In this document: positions 44,159 through 56,793 of the stretch, piece by piece | How positions within the stretch are numbered: position 1 is the stretch's first letter | How the letters are laid out: each line of letters begins with the position of its first letter | Source: Nectonema munidae | Lineage: Eukaryota > Nematomorpha > Nectonematoida > Nectonematidae | Assembly: GCA_030549495.1 (NCBI GenBank) | Contig: JAUIRK010000960.1 | Location: 525,501-589,500, forward strand | DNA: 64,000 nt | Direction of reading: 5' to 3' | Notes under the pieces: model-generated | The model's input: only the letters and a program-made list of their open reading frames with translations | Told to the model about the DNA's origin: nothing | Databases searched by the model: none | Made by a program: the position numbers and the translations under genes

Positions 44159-47100
44159 ACTGTCCAAAAAAACTAACTAGTTTGTTCATTTGATTTACTA
44201 ATTATTATTTTTCTCTATGTACGTTGTTATAAAATTTTCATCAATAAAGTTTTTAATCATAACTGTTCTATCTTGCCTCATGATAACCTCGCAAATTGTT
44301 CATAATGTTCTTTTTTTATTTATGTTAAAATCTCATCAATTCCTTAAAATGAAATTTTATATGATTTTTTACTATAATACTTCATTTTGGATACTTTTTT
44401 TGCCAATAGAGTATATGTTATGTTATCTTATTTTCAATATAAACTATATGAATCCTATTATAGCATTCTATTATTCAGATATCTTCTTAGTAACATTTTT
44501 TCATCTAATCTTTTTTTAAACTATGTATTTAATTAAAATATTTTCGCTGGAAGTATAGTATTTAAATTTCACAAATTTTGTAAAAAAATATAAAGTAGTC
44601 TTATAAATTTAGGTATGCACTGAATACACTCTATTTTAAAAGATTGATTGAATATTTGGTCTCCCGTTGTATTTCCAGACCATTATTTTAAAAATTGCAA
44701 AGAAATCCCACCCCCCCCCCCCCCCCCTTCCCAATAATTTTGAGGATTTGTGCCCTTGAAATCAATCAAATTTAGAAGTATAAAAATAGGGGTAGATAAT
44801 AACCAAGTCAAAATCACAATGATTTATTTCATTCATCCAAGTAACCGATAAGCTAATACTTTTCGAAAAGATTAAAATATATGTTTTCCTGTAAAAAAAT
44901 AATGTTTAAAATAAAATTAACTTTTTTAAATTAAAAAAAAAGTTCCTTTTTAAGTATATAAAATTCCATTGGAAAATAAAGGAGACAATTAGATTTCAAA
45001 GTTGTGGTCGTCAAAGCTTTTTTACAATGGATACTAAAGAAGTTTGTGTAATTGGTTATAACAACGGTGCTAAACTTAATTTGCTTTAAGTGCTTGAGAT
45101 AAATGTACTTCTAAAATGTACTTCCCGTCAATCTTTAGCCATTTTTAAATTCAGTGTTGTTTCTTCGTGAAAAAACTATTATATACACTACCAAACAAAG
45201 ATAATTTTTGAGGCAAAAATTGAAAATCGCGTATTTTGCAAATATATTAATAAATATCTAATATCTGCGGAACTCTTTTAACACCTATTTTACCATTAAA
45301 TTCTTGTAGCTCTTCTAATGTTAGCAGAAAAAGGATCAAAAAATGATAAATATGCAAAAAGTATATATATTCGAAACAATATTGATGTCAAATCTCATTT
45401 TGATACTCATCCATGGATTATAACTTCTGTTAACAAGTTCACAACTTTTCCAGACTTCTCACTTTATTGACATCCATGATGTCAATGTAATTTTGTCTGC
45501 TTATAAAAAGTTATTTCGTAATAAACCCAATCAATTTTTACTTTCATTTTTTCAATCATTCCGTGGTGATAGTTATTAAAAATCAATAATTTAATTTATT
45601 TAATTAGAAACATATTAAAAGTTTTAGCGGATATAAAATCATTCTGATACAATCAGTCCATTTTGAATTGTATCATCATTCATATGGCATTATTTTTTCA
45701 AAAATACAATTGATTTGTGTTATAACATTTTAAAACTAAAATATATACGATATATTGTCTACAGATATATGATTGATTCTAAGTAAATATTTGAAAAAGC
45801 CAAGAAATTAAACTCAAAATTTACCTCTTCTTATCAGATGCATTGTGGCAGAAAGCTAAACTAGGATTTCCTAACTTGGCATATTCGGAATCCTAAGACA
45901 GATCCTTATCGAGAATTTTCATAAGGGAGGTCCATGATTTCCAGTTAGAAGAGGATTGTTTCTCAGTTTAATCAATTTATCACAGATTTTAGTGGTACTT
46001 TCTTGCATTTTACTCAATTTTTCAAGAATTTTATGGAGCTCTAGCCCTTCAGTCTTTCTGGATCCACCGCAACGAATATCTTAATATATTTTTAGTTTCT
46101 GAAATCTCAAATTTTGACTCATTTCATGTTTCATAAACTTTTATAATTTTTTAAATTAAATATTCTACAGCTCAAATTCTTATAGTTTTTATGTCTCTAT
46201 TTCTTCTTCTAATATTTTTACATTTGATAAATCACGAATATTTATTCAAACTATTTGTATCAGAAATATATATATTTTTCAACTCAGAGATAAATTGTCA
46301 ATGATAAAGTTTCAATCGATGATAAAGTTAAATTCAACATTTTTAAATAATACTATAATTTTTTTTAATATGAACTCAAGCGCTCCCATTACTGCGCAAA
46401 CTATTAATATGATTGGACTAAAATTTTTAAATAATTGTTTAGTTTTGACCCATCAGAATACGCAAGATATAAATGAATTGTTTTGAACATTTTTTGCAAA
46501 AATTCTGACTAATCAAATGAAAATTGCAAAAAAAATTGGAACTGATTGGATAAAAATCAATCCTTTTCAACCATTAACATAAATTATATCTATTATATAC
46601 AGTCAACATTGATTACATAGTATAATAGCTTTACTATATTTATAATTTGTGCTTAGAGTTAATATAATATTAATTAAAAAAAAAAAGTAAATAAAGAAAA
46701 AAAATATAAAAAAAATAAGGAAGAAAGAACGCAATAAAAATTTTATTTAAAATATTAATAAACATAATAATCTATTAATAAATGTGACACAAAACATATA
46801 AATGCATAAAAAAAAAATTTGTTGAAATTTTAAGTAGTGAGAAAATAATGTGTTTATGAAATAAATTATAAAAATTTTGATTATTTCACAATTAAAGTAG
46901 TTTTGTGTTATTGTTTCTGTAGTAGAGGAAGGATGACAAAGTCGAATTTCCAATGGAATTCATTAAAGAATCATCAAAATCGTCTACTTTGCGCGAATTA
47001 CAATGGGTTAAAATATAGAACTATTTAGTTCTATCGCCTGTTCGATTTTATTACTATTTAAGCGGCCATAAAATTTATCACAAAATATAATAGCGTTGAT

Positions 47101-47899
47101 TAAGCAGTGAGTTTGTTTGTTTTCAGTTAATTATATTTTGAAAATTAGGGGATTAGTTAACTGGATATTTTGTTATAAGTTATTATTTGCTTTGTTCAAA
47201 TAGTTAAAGATTGTTTTACTTTCTTTAATTTACAGCTTAAAGCATTTTAGTAAACTTCAAGTTTTTGATTAATTTCTATTGGTTTCCAATGGAAATTCGA
47301 GTTCGTCTCGCTCCTCTACTAAGTGAACACAGAAAAAAGATTCTATTTTTTTGGAAAGAGAAAATTAAATTAAATTTTCTATTCAAATACAAAAATATTG
47401 ATCTTTACAAATTAAAGAGTTGGAAATTTTTTGCTATCGTAACTAAGAAGAATGAATTAATCAATCACAAATATGTCTCTTATTCCGATCATGTAGGGTG
47501 TAGTTGAAATTATTTGATTGAAAGATTAACTTGCAAAAATATTTTCTATCATACATATACCATCGATTGCTTTGCACTCAAAGCAGATAGCCGACACGCT
47601 TATAGACCAATATTGTAATAATTCCGTTGAAAACTATGCTACATATGGCGCAGTAGTAATAAATATTTGCAGTGAAGAAAGTGAAACGATGAAAAGTCTT
47701 ACCACCATTTGTGAGTTGGTGTTTTGTCGGCAAATCCAAGTCAAAGAAGCAAAAATAACAAAAAATGGATTTCAATTGATTGGATAGCGCAAAGGCACAA
47801 AAGTGAAAAGTTAAATCAAAATGATCTTCAAATAAATATATATTTCTTTTTCCTTTTATAAAATGCAATTTACAATTTTGATAGCGCTTTCCTATGAAA
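44159..47899. other. 3.7 kb of AT-rich DNA, no gene seen
   Basis: No feature was found beyond a C run of about 18-20 at 44709-44728 and A/T simple sequence. The open frames at 44217-44519, 46295-46486 and 47265-47507 lack recognisable domains and look accidental. Confidence 0.5.
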
Positions 47900-49250
47900 A
47901 GTTAAACAAACTGTTCATCATCTATCTTAGGTAGGAGGTTGGTTATCTTTCGTACAGGACGTGTGCAAAGCGTATATGAAAAGAAGAGTTTGCCTGGTGT
48001 CTTTATGGGATGCACTTTATATAGAGATAAAATGGGGTATGCACGCGATGGCCACTTCAAAGGGTTATCCGTAAACAACAAATTTACATATATACAACGC
48101 ACCCACGCATTTACATATACGATATGTATTCACAGTGTACAGTCACCCAATCTTATAAATGGAGGTATGTGTGTGAGTGTACCTGTGGATAAGGTTAATG
48201 TTCTTACGCGAACTGGGAACTAAGGGTGTACTGAGAAGAGGAAAAGACAAAAGTTTTACTTTTTATTCAAAGCGTAAAGAGGAATATGAAAGTTGTGATT
48301 CATCAGAGGGTGTAATGGCGAAGGTTTGTCATTCATCAGAGGCGAATGATGCGCATACGACGATGTACTCATGAAATAAATTATGATAATGTTAAAGGAT
48401 CGTTCATTTCCCTATTTGTGGATGCTGTGTAAGATATTGTCCACGATGTTCGTGAATAAGGAAATTTGTACGAGATGTACTGTGTTCTATGTTCCTTCCA
48501 TACTCAATAGTTTACATGCATATATTCTGTATTGTATGGTGTATGTATATACGCACCCCCCACCGATACTTTTATTTCTTTTGTTTTATAATCATTATTA
48601 TTGTTGTGCGTTCTATGGCAAACTTTCTAATGATTTCGCTAAAAACTCCGCAGGACTTCTTGTACCTTTGTCCTCTTCGCATTTGCACCAAGCTCGCTCA
48701 CCCCCTACTTGCGAGCCACAACTGTCCCGCGCGCTGCCATTTACACCAAGCAAATCCTTTTTACACACACACACACACACAAACACCATACAAGCACTCT
48801 TCTCGTTTAATTGCTTTTAAGCCTGATGAAGAGATTAAATCGCTTTTGCACTTCAAGTGATTACAAATTCGCAGTTGGAAACCGTTCTCCGTTTCTTAAA
48901 CTCGGTTCACTCTTTCCTCCCTCACATGCCAATACGCGTTATCCCCATTTCTCGCTAATTTCAACGTGGCTGCTTGAAAATGAATTAAGAACTGTGCTCT
49001 CCGGTTCGGAAGCCGCCAAAATAATGGATCGTTCACAATTGACTTCAACTAAAACTGGAGGAGGGGGGGGGGATCCAAAGTTGACACAAGTCGATTTTGT
49101 TAAGTGATGATATATCTAAAAGTTAACATGAGGGGGGGGGGGGGAGGGGGGGGGTTGAAATTTATCAAAAAAAGGTTGACGTCAATTGTGAGCGACTCCT
49201 AAGGGGGAACGCGGGTATAAAACTGACTACCTACTTGATCGCACCATTAT
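47900..49250. promoter_or_regulatory. GC-richer island, candidate regulatory region upstream of Blimp-1
   Basis: This stretch is less A/T-homopolymeric than its neighbours, contains more CpGs, and lacks recognised transposons. It includes a CA microsatellite (48763-48780), G runs at 49055-49068 and 49131-49155, and a TATAAAA word at 49216-49222 on the plus strand. It lies 5-6 kb upstream of the candidate Blimp-1 start on the minus strand. The open frames on both strands have no domains. A promoter or a 5' non-coding exon is possible but is inferred only from composition. Confidence 0.25.
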
Positions 49251-49345
49251 CTATAAGCTTTGCATTTTAAGGATACTTGGAGAAAAAGTCTAAGACGTAA
49301 AAAAATTGTGATTCAGAAGAAAATTTTTTAATTTTAAAGCAGTTT

Positions 49346-49562
49346 TATACCATTTTAGTTCTGTTTTTTCCTTTTTGCAATTCTATTTTAACTATTTGCA
49401 CTTCTATTTTTGCTCTTTTTGGAATTCTATTTTGTCTTAAAAATGACACATATTAAAAGAACATAAACACAATAAAATCAAAAATTTAAATTCAGATAGA
49501 ATTGCAAAAAAACAAAATAGAATTGCAAAAAAACAAAATGCAGAATAGAACTAAAATACTAT
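49346..49562. repeat. TTTTGCAATTCTATTTT foldback repeat
   Basis: The left half carries ACCATTTTAGTTCTG, TTTTTGCAATTCTATTTT and TTTGGAATTCTATTTTGTC. The right half carries the inverse (AGAATTGCAAAAAAACAAAA twice, then AGAACTAAAATACTAT). Together they form inverted arms around a 60-bp centre. No target duplication is seen. Confidence 0.7.
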
Positions 49563-50618
49563 ATATAAAATAACTAAATGTGACCTGCTTTTTCTATAGA
49601 ATTGAATGCATAAAAGAGATAGCGAAGGATTGTTAAACCGAATTTGTGAAATAAAATATTAGGTCCTTTCTAAGATAAAATAAACTATTATTACAGTTTA
49701 TTTTATTCCCAATCAACTAATTAAGAAAGATGAAGAGCCAGTGCCCAGTTGTTCAGTTTTAACTGAAATGAATGGAAATTGAATAAAGTCGTCTGTTTGT
49801 CTGTGGTACCTAACAAAAAAAAGTCATCCAATAATCCAATTACACTCTTTTTTTATATAAGAAACAAAAGCTCATTCAGCCTTAAAGTTAAGAAACATCG
49901 GATCATATGAAGAACAACCACCCCAACAATTCTGGGATGGCTATTCTTCAGAAGAGAAATTTTTAGAGTGGCTCTTCTCCAATTGAGTTTTATATTTATT
50001 TAAACTTTGAAATGTGTATTGTATAATTAAATTCGAGCGTATACTAAACAAAGTGTTTTTAATCGGATTACACTGATACTGATTTCCTGAAAACATACTT
50101 TATATAATCACTAATATATATTTAATCTTATAACACTGTATAATCTTGAAACGATCTCCTGTTTTGCAAGTCAGCTATATAATATTATAGGTGTATACTT
50201 ATTGTTTATTTTTTAATTCTTTTCACAAAATGAATTTTCAAGATTTTATTTTGAAAATATAAAAAAAACGAACGGATGTAAAAGAAATTTTCTAGAGTCT
50301 TATCTTCAAGAATTTTTGTGACGAGAAAGATTTTCCAATAATGCTTTTTTTAGATTATCTGAGCACATATCTCAACAATTTCCTGTATAAAAGTAAATGT
50401 AAATTTTAATATTTTAGTTTTTACTAAATAATTTTTATTAATTTTCCTTCAGTGATATATTCTGTACAATATTATTAGAAAACTATTTGGGGTGGTGGTT
50501 CTTCAAAAGGGTCATGCGGGGTGGTTGTTCTTGATTTGTTACTAAAATATTGTCTTGGGGTGGTTATTCTTGATATGATCCGAAACGTCTACTGCTTTAA
50601 TAAGACACATGCTTAATT
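49563..50618. other. AT-rich DNA with a repeat paralogue
   Basis: Bases 49576-49670 (TGTGACCTGCTTTTTCTATA and on) are related to sequence on either side of the piggyBac-like MITE at 52.7-52.8 kb. No gene is seen. The word GGGGTGGTTGTTCTTGAT and variants recur at 50.49-50.58 kb. Confidence 0.4.
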
Positions 50619-50754
50619 TTAACCCGTTAACGACCAGAATAATCAGACGGTATCTAGTATAAAGCAGAAGATTTGTATTAAAAAGCATTAATAAAGGCAG
50701 ACGATTAACATTTTTGTAAAGTCCACATATGTCTACTGTGGTCGATAACCTGTA
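50619..50754. mobile_element. piggyBac-like MITE, copy 3 (diverged)
   Basis: The left end reads TTAACCCGTTAACGACCAG and the right end, inward, reads CAGGTTATCGACCAC. The interior has CAGACGGTATCTAGTATAAA and AGCAGAAGATTTGTATTAAA. It belongs to a different subfamily from copies 1 and 2, shared with copy 4. Confidence 0.7.
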
Positions 50755-50925
50755 AAGATATTTTCTTCATTCTCCATCCCATATGTCGCTTCAAAAGTGT
50801 GGGTGCTCACGAAAGCGTTGTATGAAGTGATGGTCATGTGGTTTCATTCTTTTTCTGCTGATCGAAAAATGAGTTATCCAGTTTGCTAAGTTAGTCGGGT
50901 CAAAATATCACGATTTATTAATTGC

Positions 50926-51661
50926 ACTCTCTTACATATACTTTGTAGCACTTATTATAATCTTCTTCATTTGAATTCTTTTGGAACAAAGAAGTGTCAA
51001 ATTTCAATCTTAATTTCATTTCATTTCAAATTTTTGTAGCATTACTTGGCTTAGTTCAAAAAGAACTTGTTCTATTTATATTTCAAAAACTTTTATTTCT
51101 TTAACTTTAAGCTTTTCCTGTTTCTTATTAAAATTTTTTTGACACAAATGTGCGAAGAAAGCAGCCAATACTTTAATTTGAAAAAAAATACAACTTAATA
51201 ATACTCTCATTTTTTGGTGATCAATATTTCGGATCAGGTTTTAGCAGGCTTTATTATAGGCAATAATTGTCAAATTTTGTTCCAACAGTAAGCAAGCACT
51301 TTCCACGCATATTGTTTTTTGCGCGTATTCATGAGATTCAAGAATATTAAAAATATATTCCTATTAATTGCACTCTCTTACGTATACTTTGTAGCACTTA
51401 TTATAATCTTCTTCATTTGAATTCTTTTGGAACAAAGAAGTGTCAAATTTTAATTTTTTGACACAAATGTGCGAAGAAGGCAGCCAATACTTTAATTTGA
51501 AAAAATAGAACTTAATAATACTCTCATTTTCTGGTGATCAATATTCCGAACCAGGTTTTAGCAGGCTTTATTATATGCAATAATTGTCAAAATTTGTTCC
51601 AACAGTAAGCAAGCACTTTCCACGCATATTGTTTTTTGCGCGTATTCATGAGATTCAAGAA
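50926..51661. repeat. Tandem duplication, ~420-bp unit, second copy with a 120-bp deletion
   Basis: Unit 1 (50926-51343) and unit 2 (51362-51661) both start TATTAATTGCACTCTCTTAC and end GCGCGTATTCATGAGATTCA. Unit 2 lacks about 120 bp after GAAGTGTCAAATTT and differs at scattered sites. The segment has no coding capacity that I recognise. Confidence 0.85.
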
Positions 51662-52544
51662 ATTTAAAAGAAGTAGTCGTATTGAAAAATTGAGAAATAA
51701 AATAAAAAACTTTCAGTACTCAAAATTTGAAGTTGCTAAGGAAATTAGATTTTTTGAGCCGCTTTTTATATAAATAAAAATGTGAGTGTATTCCGAGTGA
51801 TATGTATTGCAAAATTTCTAAACACTTGTGTGCAGATATATTGGGAAAGCATGCTATGAGAGTTAATTTTTGCGTTCGTCTTAACTCTACTAACATTTTG
51901 ATTCACCTTTGTCAAAGTTGAATCAAAATATTTTAAGAAAAATTTATAGCATTGCCGTAAGAAGAGGGTCGGGTAGGAAGCCTGGATTGACAGATAAAAA
52001 TGCTATCCAAACGCACAGCAGCGGCCCATATAATAAAAATCTTCTGAATATAAGTTTTATAAAACGCTATTGAAAAAGAAAAGTAGACGATCGATCTTAG
52101 AAAGTCAATGCCTAAGATTATTGAAATAAGGGATGCTATATATTCTCCTTCTTATTTTGTATAATAGCCCTGCTGTATAATCAGTTTTGGGCGTTTTAAA
52201 GTATTGCTAGAGGCTACTTAGGTGGGTACGCTACTGAGATATGTACATCTTTTGCATTTTTTACGAATGTTGGAAATTTAATGAAGGATGTAAATTCATT
52301 TGAACCAACAGGCATCTTTATATGAGGCAGAAGCTTTCTTGGTTTTAGTCCTTTGAGTGTATCAGTGTGACAGCAGTCTTGCAAGAAAACTGATTTATAT
52401 ATATAAAGTTCTATTGTGAACGAAAATAGACGATTATTATAGCGTCTTTAACCCTTTCCTGGCACAATGGGACACTAGTTCCCACAAAAAATAAAAAGCG
52501 TCTGTTTAAGTTATATACAAAATTCATTAAGGTTTCATTAAAAT
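51662..52544. other. AT-rich intergenic DNA
   Basis: No gene is seen. Near 52452 the sequence TTTAACCCTTTCCTGGCAC may be one more piggyBac-like terminus (TTAACCC), but no partner end was found. Confidence 0.35.
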
Positions 52545-52690
52545 ATGTAAAGGAACCATGTGGTGTTTTCATCGAGAAGGCATAATTGCGCTTCTAGTAT
52601 CGAACTATGAGGAAAGTAAGCCTGATGTAGGATCGAACCCAAGACCTTGAGTTATCGAAACCCCGTATCTAATCAACCTTACTCACGCCC
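52545..52690 (-). repeat. tRNA-derived SINE copy 5
   Basis: A well-preserved minus-strand copy with GGGCGTGAGTAAGGTTG, the B box GGTTCGATCC, AGGCTTACTTTCCTCATAG and a GATGAAAACACCACATGG end. It resembles copies 2 and 3. Confidence 0.87.
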
Positions 52691-52699
52691 AAAAATAAT

Positions 52700-52817
52700 G
52701 TGATCTGCTTTTTCTAGAACAGACGATATCTAATGTAAAGCAGAAGATTTGTATTAAAAAGCATTAAAAAAAAAAGATTTTATTTTTGTAAAGTCGACAG
52801 CGGTGATAACCGGTTAA
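52700..52817. mobile_element. piggyBac-like MITE, copy 4 (left end lost)
   Basis: The interior CAGACGATATCTAATGTAAA, AGCAGAAGATTTGTATTAAA and right end GGTGATAACCGGTTAA match copy 3. The left terminus is missing. The DNA to its left and right is related to 49576-49670, where no MITE is present. Confidence 0.65.
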
Positions 52818-53104
52818 GAAGGAGAAGGTAGAATATTGTTAAATTGAATTTATAAAATAAAAAAGAAAGAAAGCAGAAGATTAATTTTAGAAAGCCTGTC
52901 CTGAAAGCGTTAAAAATCTGGTTCTCTAAAGTTTAAGTGCAATATGGAGTGGAATTTTGAAGAATTGTCGTCTTCTTTCTTTATCGTGGAATTTTATTTA
53001 TTTAAAGCAGACTATTTTTTATTTCTTGGGAGCATGATGTCACACAAATACTTAAAAGTGTAAGGTAGTTTTATATCAAATTACTTGATATCGTTTGCTT
53101 TTTT
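52818..53104. other. AT-rich spacer between MITE and SINE copies
   Basis: It contains a repeat-like word AAGAAAGCAGAAGATTAATT, similar to sequence near 52.08 kb. Nothing else is recognised. Confidence 0.3.
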
Positions 53105-53284
53105 AAGGATCAAATATGTAAAGTAGCCAGGATTTATTGTACTGTGGAATATTTTCATCGATAATAATGCACACTATGCACTTTCCTTACCAATGTATGA
53201 GGTTGTGAATTTGGAATTGTCGAATTGGAAAGCCAGAACATCGTGAATCATGTCTAAATTTGCAAATTAACTTACTCACGCCTC
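53105..53284 (-). repeat. tRNA-derived SINE copy 6, degraded
   Basis: The ends are still recognisable on the minus strand: AGGCGTGAGTAAGTTAA at the start and TCGATGAAAATATTCCACAG near the end. The B box is destroyed. Together with copy 4 it represents an old layer of the family. Confidence 0.55.
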
Positions 53285-53589
53285 TTAACTGCTTTTCTAT
53301 GCTTCATTAAGTGCCAACTTTTCAACTAATAAGGCCTTATTTCAATGCATCCTTTATCCTCACTCCAGCGCCTCCCTCCACTTGAGAATACCAACCCCAG
53401 GTAAATATAAAAAAGTAGTTAAAAACAGAGCTGATCTCCAAATTCTTTAAACTAAAATTAAAGTAGCATATATGAGTTAATATTATTGCCCATCTCTGCT
53501 AAACTTTCTTAAGTTTGGATTGCTGACGTCATTAAATGTCATATATAACAACGTGCACATAATCATTCATTGAACAAATAGAGAGCATG

Positions 53590-53790
53590 TATAACATTTT
53601 TACTCCTATTTTGTCCTTTTTGCAATCCTATTTTGTCTTTTTGCAATTCAGTTTACTTCAACTATAATTTCTGATATTCTGGAAAAAAATAAAAAAAAAT
53701 CCATCGCTACAATTCAAAGTGATATAAATATAACAAATGAAAAACTAAAATAGAAATGTAAAAAACAAAATAGACCTAAAAATGGTATAT
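53590..53790. repeat. TTTTGCAATTCTATTTT foldback repeat, second clear copy
   Basis: Left: ATTTTTACTCCTATTTTGTC and CTTTTTGCAATCCTATTTTG. Right: AAACTAAAATAGAAATGTAA and AAAATAGACCTAAAAATGGT. These are inverted arms around about 90 bp. It is the same family as at 49.35 kb. Confidence 0.65.
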
Positions 53791-54057
53791 ATTCCAAGTA
53801 GTAATATTTATAAGATTTCTTCACTTTCAAAATTCTGTTTTAGGCTTAAGCTCATTATTTACAATTACTTCAAGATGTTTGCGCTCGGTACTGAATGGTA
53901 TTTTATATTCATCAAACGAAATTTGGCTGTTTCTATTGGCGTGTGACGACTTTATATAATTAAGGCCGATGGTTTTATTCTATGGGACACTATGGGGAAA
54001 TCTTAACCCAGATTTATGAGACTTATTTTACTAATTTTATAGGAATATTATTAGTTA
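53791..54057. other. Short spacer before the Merlin fragment
   Basis: No feature is seen. The sequence shows no similarity to the outer flank of the matching Merlin copy at 61.7 kb. Confidence 0.35.
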
Positions 54058-55088
54058 AAATTCAAATGATAAATTAGAAATTTTGGTTTGCTTCGCACAA
54101 AGTTATTTTAAATATTTTCAAATGCAATGATTGCCTACAAAATTGTAAATGAGAAATGATGTATCTGATGGATATTGTTGGAAATGTTATGTTTGTGGTA
54201 AAAAAAGACCTAAGAAAAGACCTAAAGATCAGGATCTTTTTTTGCAAAAGGCCACCTAACCTTAAATTCTATATTTTTGTTCATTTATGGATGGTGTCGT
54301 GACTATTCATTAGACGCTATTATTCATGAAGCATCTATTGGAAGTGGACGAACTGCTGTAAACTGGGCTAATTTTTGTAGAGAGATTGCTACAAGTTGGG
54401 TTGAAAGAAATTCTCTAACTGTTGGAGGTTTTGATGAAAACTTTGAACAAATTATAGTAGAAATTGATGAAAGCAAGTTTTTTCATAGAAAATATCACAG
54501 AGGTACTTGGAGAGAAGGTCATTGGGTGTTTGGAGCAATTGAAAGAAATAGTAAGAAATGTTTTTTAGTTGAAGTTGAAGATAGGAGCGAAACACTCTTT
54601 TACAAATTATACAAAGACACATACTACCAGGATCCATTATTGTTTCTGACGAATGGCCTGCTTACAGGAACATTTCTAACTATAATAATAGAGTTTATGA
54701 TCATTGGGTAGTTTACACCAACGTAACTTTGTTGACCCAAATGATATGAACATTCACACGCAAAACATTGAAAATCTTTGGATACGGGCCAAAAGAAAAT
54801 TTAAGACAGTTTGGCACCTCCAACGAATTATTCAAATCATATTTAGGTGAATTCGTTTGGAGAAGCCATTTTCCAAAAGCAAAATTATTTTCCGTGTTTC
54901 TTTAAAAGATTTATTACAACCTCAAAGTATTGAACAGAGATAAATGACATGAATTAACTGATTAATGATGAATTCAGAGTTAATGAAATTCAATTTTGAA
55001 ATCTATAAAAAAAAATCTATTTTTTTTTATTTACTGACATACTAATGTAAATTAGATCTAGAATCTTTAGTAAAATTCTAATTAAATG
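54058..55088 (+). mobile_element. Merlin (IS1016/ISXO2-like) transposon fragment, inverted near-identical copy of 60640-61677
   Basis: This 1,031-bp stretch matches the reverse complement of 60640-61677 almost perfectly. By eye I see one 7-base indel near 54150 and a few substitutions, more than 99% identity. It starts within the transposase and ends within the subterminal repeat TAGATCTAGAATCTTTAGTA. It therefore lacks both terminal inverted repeats that the 60.5-62.9 kb copy has. The best open frame (54277-54711) encodes YGWCRDYSLDAIIHEASIGS and VEIDESKFFHRKYHRG, the first catalytic Asp region. Frame changes separate it from VSDEWPAYRN and HTQNIENLWIRAKRKFK, which carry the second Asp and the Glu. 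Confidence 0.88.
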
Positions 55089-56785
55089 AGAGTAATACTT
55101 TCTTCAAACGGAGTAAAGTGCTCAAAATTGTTAAAAAGCCGGAGAAAAACAAGTTTTTAATGAGTTTTCAAAATTCTACGTGTATTTTAAATATATTCAA
55201 ATAAATTAATATTATTTAAAAATATTAAAGTAATTTCATGAATGCTAAGAAAAACGTTAGCAAATGTGTAAATTTGTAACTCAAGACTCAAAAATGAAAG
55301 AATTCACGAATTTTTAGAAGCTAACTTTGTGAAGTTAACTACTACATTTTATATTAGAGTTTACTTCACTTAAAAACTATAGTAATTAATTCCTTCTGAA
55401 AAATTTATTGATGAACAAGGTGTTATTTTAAATCAATTTGTTAAAACTCGATGATCTTTTGAAATTATTTTAAAGCTTGTTTGCTTTCATGATCTTAATT
55501 TACCTAGAACTGATATATTGATGAAAATATGATTGAAAAAGTTTGAAAACAATAAAATTCAAATTTATTCCACTTTACGAGAAACACTTTTCCAAATATA
55601 TTCATTGAAAAGATAGAAAAATTTAATGCATAATCTTGAAAACACTTAATTAAAATTTAATATTGGTTTAGTATAGTTGTAAAATAGAATGGCCGGAAGA
55701 CAAATTTGAATAGGAGAAAGATGAAATAGAATTGGAAAAAAACTAAACAGAACTAAAAATGCTATAAATATTCAATATGCAAGGATAATTAAGTAATTAA
55801 AATGTCAAAGATTCAGAATCTAACTTCCTATTCTCGTGAAACTTCCATATAGAATTTAGTTTGTATGTAACTTGTGTTGTTTGACTTTTCCTATTAATTT
55901 CAAAGTAATGAAAATCAAGTATATGAAAATTTCATGAGAATAAATATTGAAGATTATCATGGTGAAATTTCAAAATTAATTTTTCAAGAATAAAAAACTC
56001 GAATTGAACAAGAAATTTGTATTTTTTACCGACATTAACAAAACCACTGCTACAAAATACGAAAAAGTAAACTTCAAAGTGGGAATAGTGAAATTCAAAG
56101 CGAAAACGCAGTAATTTGAAATGCTAATTTGTAAAATAGAGATGATAAATTTTGTTATAAAATATAAGTAAAGTATTTTACACAATTTTTTTTATCAAAA
56201 GTTGTAGTTGTTAAAAAGTTTTGCCTCTTGCAGATTTGATATTTGCAGAAATGTGTTTGTGCTACTCTGCAAATTGAAAATATTTCATTTTAATACTTAA
56301 AATGTTAATATTTTAATAATACTTTTTTGAAATCAAAACAATTTATATTTGAAAACATTAAAAAATTAACTAACCAATCAATTAACAAATCAATTAACAA
56401 ATCAACTAACTAGCGATTAGTCGGTAGTTATATTAATGAAAAGTTATTAGTCCCTTATAAGAAAGTATCAGAGCTTTCCTACGATATTGGAAATATGTTT
56501 GTAAAGTTCTTAGTCGGAAAAGATGATCTCCTACAAAGCTTTTTGCTGCCAGAGTTCGATGACCTTTTAATCAGTGATTAATCAGTTTCGATCCATAAAG
56601 CTCGGATAGTGCACGATTGCCCACAAAAGAGGGATCACCATACTACATGACGTAATAATTTAAACAGAACTAAGTGATGATAATTTACATAACCTGGCAT
56701 TTCGTCTATGACTTTGTGCGAATGACTGTTTCCTCGAACATATGTGTTAGCTAAACTGTTCTTTTTGAGATTTAACCTTTTTCAG
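55089..56785. other. AT-rich intergenic DNA
   Basis: No gene is seen. An AGAATTGGAAAAAAACTAAA stretch at 55690-55775 belongs to the AATTCTATTTT repeat family. A CAATCAATTAACAAAT simple repeat lies at 56370-56405. Confidence 0.45.
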
Positions 56786-56793
56786 TCTATGGG

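Noticed and set aside
44217-44519. A 100-codon hydrophobic frame resembling a membrane protein
   Set aside because: The hydrophobicity follows from T-rich codons in very AT-rich DNA. No family motif, start context or exon partners were found.
49055-49155. A telomere-like or switch-like G repeat
   Set aside because: The G runs are uninterrupted homopolymers without a telomeric hexamer period, so simple sequence is the cautious call.
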